The notes beneath the pieces are model-generated. The model worked only from the letters and a program-made list of their open reading frames with translations. It ran no database searches and was not told where the DNA came from. A stretch of DNA of 51,230 bases from Sulfurimonas sp. (GTDB taxonomy: Bacteria; Campylobacterota; Campylobacteria; Campylobacterales; Sulfurimonadaceae): assembly GCA_016744115.1 (NCBI GenBank), contig JADGEZ010000012.1, positions 1 to 51,230 on the forward strand, in the 5' to 3' direction. Position numbers and translations under genes: made by a program. Shown here in pieces: positions 36,451 through 45,027 of the stretch; within the stretch, counting starts at the first letter, position 1, and every line of letters starts with the position of its first letter.

Positions 36451-36993
36451 TTACCAATAAATATGTTTTTTTATAATAACTGAATCATAATATTCTTCAA
36501 TCACCATCTTATCATTTTTTTTGCCCTTACTTAAATAGAGTTTATATGTAATTTTGGGATCTTTTTGATCTTCAAATAAATAAAAAAGTCTTGATTTATG
36601 AGGACCTATTTGAGCATAGAAGTTAAAAACTTTTGATAAAACATAACTTGTTGTTGGAAGTTCTGTAATTTTCAAGTTATAGCCATCAACTAAAGAATGG
36701 TAGAGTAACTTTTTTTGCATCAAAATAACTGAAAAATATGCAGCATTAGCTCTTGCTTCTTTTGAAAACTTCAGCATAGTAATTGCTGTAGAGAGGCTAT
36801 CAATAAAGTCAGACTTTAAGCATGCAAAGGCATATAAAGATATATACTCTTCATCTTTATCATTATACTTGAAGTTATCATAACCAATATTACAAACTTT
36901 TTCATATTTATGATTTTGGTAAAGATTGAACATTTTTTGTTTAACACTAGCTTGCAAGCTTATACTAAGGATTAGAACTAAAAAAGTTTTCAT
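36451..36993 (-). CDS. Exported protein of the assembly cluster, unknown family
   Basis: 180 aa with a signal peptide (MKTFLVLILSISLQAS, cleavage about residue 16). The mature part is helical (QKMFNLYQNHKYEKVCNIGYDNFKY; a TPR-like start) and ends with a strand-rich tail KMVIEEYYDSVIIKKHIYW. It overlaps the upstream TPR gene by 4 bp and precedes the ATPase gene by 16 bp, so it belongs to the operon. No counterpart stands between mshN and mshE or between ctsX and ctsE in the orders I remember. Confidence 0.7.
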   Translation of the reverse strand: MKTFLVLILSISLQASVKQKMFNLYQNHKYEKVCNIGYDNFKYNDKDEEYISLYAFACLKSDFIDSLSTAITMLKFSKEARANAAYFSVILMQKKLLYHSLVDGYNLKITELPTTSYVLSKVFNFYAQIGPHKSRLFYLFEDQKDPKITYKLYLSKGKKNDKMVIEEYYDSVIIKKHIYW

Positions 36994-37787
36994 TTTAATT
37001 TTCCTGACTTGATAGTATCTAATAATGTTTTTGCACGTTGAGAGTGTGAGTTGTCTATATATTTTTGAAGCATTTTAATTGCTTTGTCTGTTTTGGATAG
37101 TTTTACAAGTGACTTTGCAAATAATATCCAACTCTCTTCTATTTCATTATTTATTTCATTTGTAATAAGTGCATAATTATAAGCTTGCTTGTAATTTTTA
37201 AGTTGATAATATTTTTTTGCTATAAATAAACTCAATGCTGGATTATTTGTTTTTTTAAATCTTTTTATAACATGGTGAATATCATTTTGTTCATTTTTTC
37301 TTTTAATATTAACAAGAGAGGCTTCAACTATTTCAACTTTTATCGCTTCGGCGATAGCAACTTTTTTTACTTTTTTAGGACTTTTCTTAGTAGGAACTTT
37401 CTTCTTATCATCTTGAAACTCTTTATTAATATAATAGTGTGGGGAATTTATTTGTATGTGTTTAATAAAATCTAAGGATGGTTCCAACACTATATTTGTT
37501 TGAGCTATCAGCTTAGTACTAACATTTTGATCATCTTTATTTTCTTCTAAAATAATTTCTTCTATTATTTTTGCAACAATTACATCTTGTTTTGGAATAA
37601 ATTTTTCTTTTTGAGGAAGTTCTTGCTTTGAAATAAGTTCTTCTTGAACTGAATTGTTATAAATGAAGTAGCTATTTAATAAAATATATGAAACTATTAT
37701 AATAATTAACACAAGTATAAGGGATGGGATTAAAGATTTTAGTTTATATCTTACCCATCTTGATTCTAGTTCATGAAGGTTAAGCAT
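36990..37787 (-). CDS. Membrane-anchored TPR protein (MshN / CtsX position)
   Basis: 265 aa. One membrane helix near the N terminus (about 18-39, LIPSLILVLIIIIVSYILLNSYF), a long low-complexity Lys/Glu-rich periplasmic linker (about 50-160), and TPR-like helices at the C terminus (about 180-262, FIAKKYYQLKNYKQAYNYALITNEINN, AKSLVKLSKTDKAIKMLQKYI). This is the architecture of MshN; in Campylobacter the same position is held by CtsX, which partners CtsP. It overlaps the ATP-binding gene by 8 bp. Confidence 0.75.
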   Translation of the reverse strand: MLNLHELESRWVRYKLKSLIPSLILVLIIIIVSYILLNSYFIYNNSVQEELISKQELPQKEKFIPKQDVIVAKIIEEIILEENKDDQNVSTKLIAQTNIVLEPSLDFIKHIQINSPHYYINKEFQDDKKKVPTKKSPKKVKKVAIAEAIKVEIVEASLVNIKRKNEQNDIHHVIKRFKKTNNPALSLFIAKKYYQLKNYKQAYNYALITNEINNEIEESWILFAKSLVKLSKTDKAIKMLQKYIDNSHSQRAKTLLDTIKSGKLK

Positions 37788-38589
37788 GGATAAGTCCAGT
37801 TTGTATAGCAGACATTTCTATTATCTTATTTGAAACTTGACTTGTATTAATTTTTGATGGATTGTTTAACATATAATTAGAATATATATCAAATAAGGTA
37901 TATAAAAGTTTGTTTGTATCCCTATAGTTTCCCTTGCTTAGTCTATGAATTAAGTTAACCGACTTAGTAGAAAACATATTAGCACTATCAAAACAATTTG
38001 ATTTCATTAGTTTTTTTTGTATATAAATTTTAAGTTCAGTATTTGAAGCATTTTCTAGTTCAATACTTTCCCATATTCTAGTCTTAAAATGTTCCTTGGC
38101 TATTAAATCTTCTTTCTCAGTTTTGTGTAATGTTATGACAAATTTCACTTTTCTCGTGTCAGACAAAAGTCTAATCTTCTCCATGAGAGTATTTGAATAT
38201 AATTGTGCTTCATCTAAAAGTACAATTGGTATATCATCAATAATATGCTCTTCAAGAATTTTCATGAATTGAGTAAAATTAAGTTCACCTTGGTAGTTTA
38301 CATTAAATAAATCATGAGCTATTTTCTTAAAAAATTCACTATCATCCAATATTGGGGTATGGTATAAATGCACTATCTTAGAACTTGATAAATCATTGTA
38401 AAGTTTTGTTAAAAACATACTTTTTCCAGTTCCTGGCTTACCATACAAAAGTATCATCTTTAAAGGCTTGTTTACAGAATCCTTTAAAGATTGATATATC
38501 GTAGATACCCGATCTAGTTGCACATAACTTTTAACATCTACTGTATCTAAAAAAACATTTTTAGAATTTATAAAGATATTTGAACTCAT
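37780..38589 (-). CDS. ctsP: AAA ATPase of the ExeA/MshM/CtsP type
   Basis: 269 aa. Walker A GKPGTGKS (50-57), Walker B IPIVLLDEAQ (about 118-127), sensor-like FVITLHKTEKEDL and a C-terminal lid helix bundle. ExeA/GspA-type ATPases help secretin or pseudopilus assembly. In C. jejuni the cognate CtsP is required for DNA uptake (family knowledge). No peptidoglycan-binding domain is attached, unlike ExeA. It lies 10 bp after the secretin gene. Confidence 0.87.
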   Translation of the reverse strand: MSSNIFINSKNVFLDTVDVKSYVQLDRVSTIYQSLKDSVNKPLKMILLYGKPGTGKSMFLTKLYNDLSSSKIVHLYHTPILDDSEFFKKIAHDLFNVNYQGELNFTQFMKILEEHIIDDIPIVLLDEAQLYSNTLMEKIRLLSDTRKVKFVITLHKTEKEDLIAKEHFKTRIWESIELENASNTELKIYIQKKLMKSNCFDSANMFSTKSVNLIHRLSKGNYRDTNKLLYTLFDIYSNYMLNNPSKINTSQVSNKIIEMSAIQTGLIHA

Positions 38590-38599
38590 AATTAATAAC

Positions 38600-40138
38600 T
38601 TAATTTATAGAGTTTTTAGATAAAGGTAAATTTAGGAAAGTATCCTTTATCCCACTATAACCTAAATCTTTAATTGATAATGTAGAGTTTTCTTTATCAA
38701 TAATATGAGGTTCGATAATAATAACAAGTTCTTGAGTCACTTTTGAATCTTCTTCAAATCTAAATGCCCAACCTAATAAAGGAATATCACCCAATAAAGG
38801 CACTTGATTAGATTTTTTAGAAGTAGTCGAGCTGATTAATCCACCCAAAATAATTCGTTTACCATCCTTTACAGTAACTACTGAAGACAATTGACGACGG
38901 CTTAAGTTTGGAGGCATTGAGGCTTCCCCTGTAACCGAATCAATGGGTATATCACCAAAAATTTCTGAAATAGAAGGATTTATTTTAAGAGTTATTGTTC
39001 TATCATCGGAAATTTCTGGTGTTATATCTAAAAGTACTCCAGAAAAAACAGATTTAACAACCTCAGTTTCGCTTTGTGTACCACCAGAGCCATTTGCTAA
39101 GGTCTCAGTGCTTGTTAATTTATAAAAGTACTCTGTACCAACGGTAATGAGTGCTGGTTGATTGTTGAGTGTTAAAACTTTTGGATTTGATATAGCACTG
39201 ACATCTCCCTGTGTCTGTAGAAATTTAATGACTTCATTTAATGTTGCAGTACCAGTAGCTTTTAAAAGGCTAGAAGTTCCAGCTACATTTTTACCACCAT
39301 TTCCAACTGGATATATTGTCTCAGTTATTTCATTCTTTAAAAATTCGGTAACATTTTGTGAATACATAAGGTTGCTAGAAACAACCATATTTTGCAATTT
39401 ATAAATTTGAGACCAATCTATACCTGTTGATTGTTCTTCTTCCATGGTAACTAAAAGTAATTGGACATCAATTAAAACTTGAAGTTGTACTTTATCTTGT
39501 AATCTTTTAAGATATTTTTCTAGTCTAGTCATTTGTGTTATGGTGCAAGTGACAGTGACTAATCCAGCATTTCTATTAATAACTGGAGCGTCCGCAATGT
39601 AACTATCATGAGGTCTATTAACAATCTGCTGTAGTTCTAAATCAAGCTCTTCCCAAAACTTTACTTCATCATTAGAGAGTATTTTAATACCTGATTCAGC
39701 AGAAGCTCCACTGGATGATTCACCCTCATCAGCAGATGATGAACTTAATGTAATGTCGGTACTACCGCTACTACTTCTTACAGATAAAATATAGTCAATA
39801 GTAAAAATATTAGTAATTAGATAGGAAATTCTTAATACATTGTTATCAAGGGAATAGGAAAGATTATTTTCTTTAAGAATGATATCAAGTACTTCATGAA
39901 TTGTGAGGTTTTTGAGGTGCGTTTTATTGAGAGGAGTATTTAAAAATTTTTCTGCATTTGGATCTGTAACAATAATTGTAAATTCACATTCGTCGCTTAA
40001 TTGCTCAATAAAATCTATTATTTTAGTCCCTTTTGTAGAACTGATACTAAAGAGTTCATAAGAACAATCTCCTAAAAGATTAGTAGAAAGAAGAAGAGCA
40101 AAAAGAAGGCCCTTTATAGATGATTTTATTTTTTGCAT
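38600..40138 (-). CDS. ctsD: Secretin (PilQ/GspD/MshL/CtsD family)
   Basis: 512 aa from ATG 40138, preferred because AGGA is 7-8 bp upstream; an ATG at 40144 is too close to it. Signal peptide (about 1-22), an N-terminal STN-like domain (FLNTPLNKTHLKNLTIHEVLDIILKENNLSY), a Ser-rich spacer (around 135-160), a secretin N1-type domain (NAGLVTVTCTITQMTRLEKYLKRLQDKV) and the secretin barrel with SNPKVLTLNNQPALITVG and VPLLGDIPLLGWAF. It forms the outer-membrane gate. Confidence 0.93.
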   Translation of the reverse strand: MQKIKSSIKGLLFALLLSTNLLGDCSYELFSISSTKGTKIIDFIEQLSDECEFTIIVTDPNAEKFLNTPLNKTHLKNLTIHEVLDIILKENNLSYSLDNNVLRISYLITNIFTIDYILSVRSSSGSTDITLSSSSADEGESSSGASAESGIKILSNDEVKFWEELDLELQQIVNRPHDSYIADAPVINRNAGLVTVTCTITQMTRLEKYLKRLQDKVQLQVLIDVQLLLVTMEEEQSTGIDWSQIYKLQNMVVSSNLMYSQNVTEFLKNEITETIYPVGNGGKNVAGTSSLLKATGTATLNEVIKFLQTQGDVSAISNPKVLTLNNQPALITVGTEYFYKLTSTETLANGSGGTQSETEVVKSVFSGVLLDITPEISDDRTITLKINPSISEIFGDIPIDSVTGEASMPPNLSRRQLSSVVTVKDGKRIILGGLISSTTSKKSNQVPLLGDIPLLGWAFRFEEDSKVTQELVIIIEPHIIDKENSTLSIKDLGYSGIKDTFLNLPLSKNSIN

Positions 40139-40147
40139 TAACATATC

Positions 40148-40567
40148 CTAATTATTTTTAAACTTTATACTGTTATTTTTAGTTTTAATAGAGAGAAGTA
40201 AAGTTTTCTTTTTGTATATAAGAATAACTCTTTCTCTATTTATACTAGTAATTGTGTATTTGCCGATTTTATCATTTATTTTATACCATTTTTCATTAAT
40301 AAAAGCTGACTCATTCATAATTGCGTTGAGGGAAAGGTTTATCTCTTTTTTAGTAATAATATTTGTATCTTTATTGACAAGTGACGCGACTTTTTCTTTT
40401 TCTTTAATAGCCTTATAAATAAAAGGACTTTTAATAGTATTTATTTTTGATTTATTAATACCATTTCTAGGTGGTTTAATAGCATCTATTTGTTCATCGA
40501 CCCACTCTAATTCATTTGCAATAAGTTTACTTGATATGACAAGCAATAGACTAAGTAATAATTTCAT
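40148..40567 (-). CDS. PilP/MshK-like periplasmic protein (CtsR position)
   Basis: 139 aa from ATG 40567, which overlaps the previous stop by one base and starts a clean signal peptide (MKLLLSLLLVISSKLIA). An upstream in-frame TTG at 40585 would hide it. The C-terminal part (WYKINDKIGKYTITSINRERVILIYKKKTLLL) has the GspC/PilP/MshK-type HR beta motif (W-x-x-x-D-x-I-x-x-Y-x-I-x-x-I-x-x-x-x-V). It probably bridges the inner-membrane complex and the secretin. Confidence 0.75.
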   Translation of the reverse strand: MKLLLSLLLVISSKLIANELEWVDEQIDAIKPPRNGINKSKINTIKSPFIYKAIKEKEKVASLVNKDTNIITKKEINLSLNAIMNESAFINEKWYKINDKIGKYTITSINRERVILIYKKKTLLLSIKTKNNSIKFKNN

Positions 40568-41199
40568 TAGTATGTTATCCCCCAAACTGAGATAGTTAAG
40601 TTACTATCAAGTTTTTGTGAAGCTACTATATTTAAGCTATGTAAATCAATGACTAATTTACTTTGTTCAAGTGAGTTTATGAAATTGAGCGTGTCATTAT
40701 ACTTTGCCTGAATCTGTACATTTATATCTAAAACATGACCAAAGGAGGTTTTATTTTCAGTATAGTGATTTGAAAAATTTATTATTTTAACATTGTTACT
40801 TTGAGCATGTTTAGATATAGAATGAAGATATTCACCCCATGTTTGCTCATCATAAATTAAAAAAGATATATCTTCTATTTTGTGTTTAATGTACTGGTTA
40901 TTATCTTTAAGTAATATAGTTTTTTTTTGGGCTGTTTGTATCTCATTTTCAATACTAGAGACTTTGGCTAGTGTATTTTGTTGTAAATATCTATTGTCAT
41001 CTATAATTTGTTTTTCTTTGCTTTTAACTTGTTTTAATTTAGTCTGAAATTCTGCTTCAGATGAATCCCAAAACAAGAGATATGAAAATGAAAAAATCAT
41101 AGAAAAAACTAAAATATAAGTCATATAGATATCTTTTTGACTTTTATCCTTGAAATTTGCGTCTATTTTTTGTAGATAATTTTCAATTGATATCTTCAT
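40567..41199 (-). CDS. PilO/MshJ-like alignment protein
   Basis: 210 aa. One membrane helix (about 28-46, YILVFSMIFSFSYLLFWDS), a coiled coil (about 50-95) and a ferredoxin-like C-terminal domain with WGEYLHSISKHAQSNNVKIINFSNHYTEN and FINSLEQSKLVIDLHSLNIVAS, as in PilO and MshJ. The ATG overlaps the mshI-like stop (ATGA). It forms the inner-membrane alignment complex with the MshI-like protein. Confidence 0.75.
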   Translation of the reverse strand: MKISIENYLQKIDANFKDKSQKDIYMTYILVFSMIFSFSYLLFWDSSEAEFQTKLKQVKSKEKQIIDDNRYLQQNTLAKVSSIENEIQTAQKKTILLKDNNQYIKHKIEDISFLIYDEQTWGEYLHSISKHAQSNNVKIINFSNHYTENKTSFGHVLDINVQIQAKYNDTLNFINSLEQSKLVIDLHSLNIVASQKLDSNLTISVWGITY

Positions 41200-42731
41200 A
41201 ATATACTAACCTTTAACTGTGAAAGATAGAGTTTTTCCTCTTTGTTATAGCTTATTTCTTTAAGAAAAAATTTGAATTTACCATCATATTTCTTTGTCAG
41301 ATATTCTAAAAGCTCAGTAATTTTTTTATCTTTACTGGATGTTAGACCAAGTGTTAAATTTTTATTATCTTTTTTTTGAGAGTAGAGTACGCTTTTTATT
41401 TTTATAGAAAATTTATTGAGATCTTGTGTCATTTGATAAATAAGTTTTGCCTTCATTGGATAGTTTACCTTAACATCATGTATTTTTTTTAAGGTATTCT
41501 TTTTTTCTGTATATTGCTTGTTCTCATCTTTTAATAAGGCTAAGGACTTTTCTCTTTGAGCCTCTTTACTTTTGATAAGTGCTTGTCTTGTAGATTTTAC
41601 TTTATGAAGACTATTATATTCATTACTTAATAGTTCATATTGAATTTCTTGCGTATAAGCAAGAGACAAATAAGTAACAGGGTAAGCAAAAGCAAGAAAT
41701 AATGAGGCAATAACAAGTATAAATATCTTTCCACTCTCTCTCTTTGAAAATTTAGGCGGTCGATTATAAGTCGAAAAGTCACATAAATATTTTTCATCAT
41801 CTTCAAGTCTGATGGTGATATGAAGTAGGGAATGAATCTGATTGATATATTCACCATTAGTTTCAAGTCCATAATCAAAGCTAAAATCACTAGATTCAAC
41901 ACCTAGTTCTACTTCAGAAATTTCATAAAGTTTAGAAGCTAAACTTATTTGAGTACCTATATATACATGTGAGACTTTTTCAATACTAAAAGCTTTTTTT
42001 GCATAAGTTAATATATTAGTAATATTTGTAAAGATCTCTTTATAAAGTTTTAAAACAAATTCTTTATAAGGGCTATCTGTATATTTTAGATTCTCTTGAG
42101 ATAAAAAATTTATAAACTCACTATACTCAACTCTTTCACCATAAAGTTCACAAAATCTGTCATACATTTGAGATAAAGAATGTTCTAAAGATTTGGTATA
42201 AATAAATTCTTTTTTATTATAAATAGCTATAAATGCATCATCTTGTTCGAAGTAGATAAAAGAGTGAGTAGAATTATCTTGTATTAAATTTTTTGAATAC
42301 AAAGACTTAATAAGTAAGGGAGATGGTGTAATAGTATCTATATAGCTAATTGTTTGAACACTCTTTTGAAATATTTCATCTAGTTCTTGCGGATCTACTA
42401 AAAATACTTGAAAATACCTATTTTCAGTTTCCAAATCACTATTGATCTCTATATATTGCATCTGGTATTCAATAGCTTGATCTAAGCCTAATTCATCGTA
42501 AACTTTGATATTTATCGTATCAAATATATCTTCTTCAGGGATGTTTTTGCTTATTTCAATTTGGTTAGTGATATAAGCTTGAGTATTTAAATAGGAAGAT
42601 ACATATTGTTCTTTCATGTAGCTGGGGCTTTTTTCTTTATTTAAAAAATTTGAGACACCTTTTATATATTCATTGTTATATGGATTAACGGAGAGTATAC
42701 TTGAAAAAGAATTTAGTTCTTGTGAACTCAT
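41196..42731 (-). CDS. MshI / PilM-PilN-like inner-membrane protein
   Basis: 511 aa. The cytoplasmic N-terminal half (1-320) has weak similarity in layout to the actin-like PilM/GspL domain. A single membrane helix lies at about 333-357 (IFILVIASLFLAFAYPVTYLSLAY), then a coiled coil and a PilN-like ferredoxin fold (VNYPMKAKLIYQMTQDLNKFSIKIKSVLYS). This PilM-PilN fusion layout is that of MshI and GspL. The ATG overlaps the preceding small ORF (ATGA). Confidence 0.75.
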   Translation of the reverse strand: MSSQELNSFSSILSVNPYNNEYIKGVSNFLNKEKSPSYMKEQYVSSYLNTQAYITNQIEISKNIPEEDIFDTINIKVYDELGLDQAIEYQMQYIEINSDLETENRYFQVFLVDPQELDEIFQKSVQTISYIDTITPSPLLIKSLYSKNLIQDNSTHSFIYFEQDDAFIAIYNKKEFIYTKSLEHSLSQMYDRFCELYGERVEYSEFINFLSQENLKYTDSPYKEFVLKLYKEIFTNITNILTYAKKAFSIEKVSHVYIGTQISLASKLYEISEVELGVESSDFSFDYGLETNGEYINQIHSLLHITIRLEDDEKYLCDFSTYNRPPKFSKRESGKIFILVIASLFLAFAYPVTYLSLAYTQEIQYELLSNEYNSLHKVKSTRQALIKSKEAQREKSLALLKDENKQYTEKKNTLKKIHDVKVNYPMKAKLIYQMTQDLNKFSIKIKSVLYSQKKDNKNLTLGLTSSKDKKITELLEYLTKKYDGKFKFFLKEISYNKEEKLYLSQLKVSIL

Positions 42732-42937
42732 TTGCCTACTCCTATATTAAAATGGACCACAGTCATAGAACAAAATCTATTATTTTTATAAAATTCTATT
42801 CTATACTGGGTATTGTCTTTGTTTATAGAAAATTTTTCACTTAAAGAACTACGAGAAATTAATATATTACTCTCATTATAAGTATTTTTTTTCTTAAAAC
42901 CGATTACATTTACTCTTATATTATTATCGCTAAGCAC
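42728..42937 (-). CDS. Small ORF, possible headless pilin-like fragment
   Basis: 69 aa from GTG 42937. The same frame stays open upstream to 43069, giving about 44 more residues (e.g. KNCPKNIEFIIDGKRILVRQ, SNIFVNNSFKV) but with no ATG, GTG or TTG. The stop overlaps the mshI-like ATG (ATGA), which suggests it is translated. The beta-rich end (NILISRSSLS, YRIEFYKNNRF, VVHFNIGVG) looks like the globular half of a minor pseudopilin, but the hydrophobic N-terminal helix is absent. It may be a truncated gene or one with a rare start such as ATT. Weakly supported. Confidence 0.45.
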   Translation of the reverse strand: MLSDNNIRVNVIGFKKKNTYNESNILISRSSLSEKFSINKDNTQYRIEFYKNNRFCSMTVVHFNIGVGK

Positions 42938-43008
42938 TTTGAAACTATTATTAACAAAAATATTAGAAGCTTGTCGAACTAAAATTCGTTTTCCATCTAT
43001 AATAAACT

Positions 43009-44040
43009 CTATATTTTTTGGACAATTTTTTCTATTTGAAAGTATTGCGGTTTGAGTGTTGTAACAAGTTTATTACCAATAAAAACAAAATACTTATTTT
43101 TAGTTTTTTGTATATCTCCTAATAAGTTTGTGAATTTAAACTTATTAATACCTAATTCTATCGGAACAAAGCTTAATTTATTTTTTATATTAGATAATTT
43201 TAATCTAATATTATCATTTATCCTTATCTCACCATAACTTTGGATGATTTTTTGAATTGATTTTTCTTTTAAATTGAAATTTCTAGTAAATGCAATATCC
43301 ATAATATTCATAAACTCTTCTATGGCTAAGAGTTGATAATAAACTTTTTGTGATAGTGAAGATAGATTCTTGCTACTCTCAATTGCAAATGCTGGTTTAT
43401 TATTTGTTACAGCAAAATAAGTTAAAGAGAGTTGCATAGCTTCATCTTCAAATTTTGTTTTAGTATTTCTAACATCAAAGGCATGATGTTTTTGAAGTAA
43501 ATTTAAATTGAGATTCTTTTTTACAGTTGAGGCTATTTTATTTAAATTTCCAAAAGCTTGGTTTTGGTCTAGTTTACATTGATCAATAACACATGTTTGA
43601 CCCCAAGCATTTGGGTTAAAGATACTTCCTTGGAACTCTTTTCTATAAAAGCCATGAGAATCATGAAGGTTTAAGACTAAAGATACATTTTTAGACAATA
43701 TAAGTTTTTTGATCTCTTCAATGATATCTTTATGAGGATTGTTTCTTTTAAGAGTTAAAAATTTTCTACTTATATCCCCATGAATACCACGCTTATTAGC
43801 ACGAATACTGTCTTTATTTAGGTTTGGAACTACCCATAAATTTTTAGTCTTTATATTATAGTGTGTAGCTAAAATAGAAGCAGCAAAATAACTTCCAGGT
43901 TCATTTCCATGTATGCCAGCTATTACTAAGAGTGTAGTGTTAGAGTCATTATTTTCTTTTTTAATCAATTGAACATTAGCTTCTAGATTACAGAGCAAAT
44001 AAAAACTAATAAATAAAATTTTATTGAAGTGCTTATTCAT
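43009..44040 (-). CDS. csd4: Peptidoglycan D,L-carboxypeptidase, Csd4/Pgp1-like (M14/M99)
   Basis: 343 aa, signal peptide (about 1-21). Zinc-peptidase motif H44-G-N-E47 in IAGIHGNEPGSYF, the third ligand H126 in LNLHDSHG and a catalytic Glu candidate E221 in AFAIESSKNL. C-terminal beta domains follow, as in Csd4. The family trims muropeptide tripeptides to dipeptides and is needed for helical shape in Helicobacter and Campylobacter. H. pylori Csd4 has Gln as the first ligand; here it is His. It follows the YkuD gene by 9 bp. Confidence 0.85.
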   Translation of the reverse strand: MNKHFNKILFISFYLLCNLEANVQLIKKENNDSNTTLLVIAGIHGNEPGSYFAASILATHYNIKTKNLWVVPNLNKDSIRANKRGIHGDISRKFLTLKRNNPHKDIIEEIKKLILSKNVSLVLNLHDSHGFYRKEFQGSIFNPNAWGQTCVIDQCKLDQNQAFGNLNKIASTVKKNLNLNLLQKHHAFDVRNTKTKFEDEAMQLSLTYFAVTNNKPAFAIESSKNLSSLSQKVYYQLLAIEEFMNIMDIAFTRNFNLKEKSIQKIIQSYGEIRINDNIRLKLSNIKNKLSFVPIELGINKFKFTNLLGDIQKTKNKYFVFIGNKLVTTLKPQYFQIEKIVQKI

Positions 44041-44049
44041 AGTGTAAAT

Positions 44050-45027
44050 TTATTTTTCTGTAAGTATTGTGAAGTTCTTATTATTAAAATGTATCATTAA
44101 TGTTTTGTTGCCTTCAAACTCAAAACTGCTAGAGGTATAAAACTCTTTAAATGTTATTTGAAAAACATTTTCTTGGTTTGGATAGGGGATAATATTTATA
44201 TTATTAAAAATAATTTGTTTTCTCTCCTTCTTGTTAAATATTCTTGTTTTATACTGTTTAAATTTTTTATAGTTCATTCCATCATGTCGAGTAAATTTCT
44301 GAGAATAAAAGTTCATATAATTTTGAGTTTCATTATATATCCAACTATATCGCCATTTATATAAGGCTGATAAAATTCGAGATAGTTTGTTTTTTGAAAT
44401 ATTTTTTTTAGTCTCAGAACTAGATATTATAAGTAAAGTGTTGCTAATATCTATACTTTTGTCAAGGCTTTGAATATTGGGGTTATTAATCGCTATACAA
44501 CCTTTCGTGTATTCATCTCTTTGTTGTTTTGTTGGGAGACCATGTATCCAAATACCTGAACCATCTTTACCTCGAAGTCTATCATAAATATTTGGATAAG
44601 ATGTCACAAATGCTAGCGGACCATAAAAAGAATCAAGCTTAGAAATTTTTTTAGTGATACTATACAAACCTATAGGAGTTTTTAAGTCACCTTCTTTGAC
44701 TTTGTCACCCATTACTTGACCAGTAAAAGCATTGTACTCATTTTCTAAGGTAAAACTCTTATTTTTATCATATTTGTAAATACTAAGAGTAGAATTTTCT
44801 TTATTACATGTCAAAATAGAGGAATAAGACTCAATAAATCCAAAAGAGGTATCAATATTTTCTAGGTATTTATCCCAATATTCCACTTTTGTGAGTCCTA
44901 AATCTAATTTTTTTTCTAGGCTTATTATCCCAGTTTGTCTATATTGTGTGAGCATAGAATCTGCATACACAGAGTTTATCATAAGAAGATTTAAGATGAT
45001 TAGTTGGAATATTTTTTTACTTGACAT
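44050..45027 (-). CDS. csd6: YkuD-domain L,D-carboxypeptidase, Csd6/Pgp2-like
   Basis: 325 aa, signal peptide (about 1-22). The YkuD catalytic core has IWIHGLPTKQQRDEYTKGCIAINN: His161 and nucleophile Cys176 (KGC in place of the common SHGC). Its C-terminal extension (about 215-325) is an NTF2-like pocket region found in Csd6/Pgp2. The family converts tetrapeptides to tripeptides, feeding Csd4/Pgp1. It overlaps era by 11 bp, the same neighbour as in H. pylori (HP0517-HP0518 from memory). Confidence 0.87.
   Translation of the reverse strand: MSSKKIFQLIILNLLMINSVYADSMLTQYRQTGIISLEKKLDLGLTKVEYWDKYLENIDTSFGFIESYSSILTCNKENSTLSIYKYDKNKSFTLENEYNAFTGQVMGDKVKEGDLKTPIGLYSITKKISKLDSFYGPLAFVTSYPNIYDRLRGKDGSGIWIHGLPTKQQRDEYTKGCIAINNPNIQSLDKSIDISNTLLIISSSETKKNISKNKLSRILSALYKWRYSWIYNETQNYMNFYSQKFTRHDGMNYKKFKQYKTRIFNKKERKQIIFNNINIIPYPNQENVFQITFKEFYTSSSFEFEGNKTLMIHFNNKNFTILTEK

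Noticed and set aside
33457..42937. Classical type II secretion system (gsp operon)
   Set aside because: No GspC-O order, no pseudopilin set G-H-I-J-K, and the presence of MshM/CtsP-like and MshN/CtsX-like genes fits MSHA/Cts machinery better.
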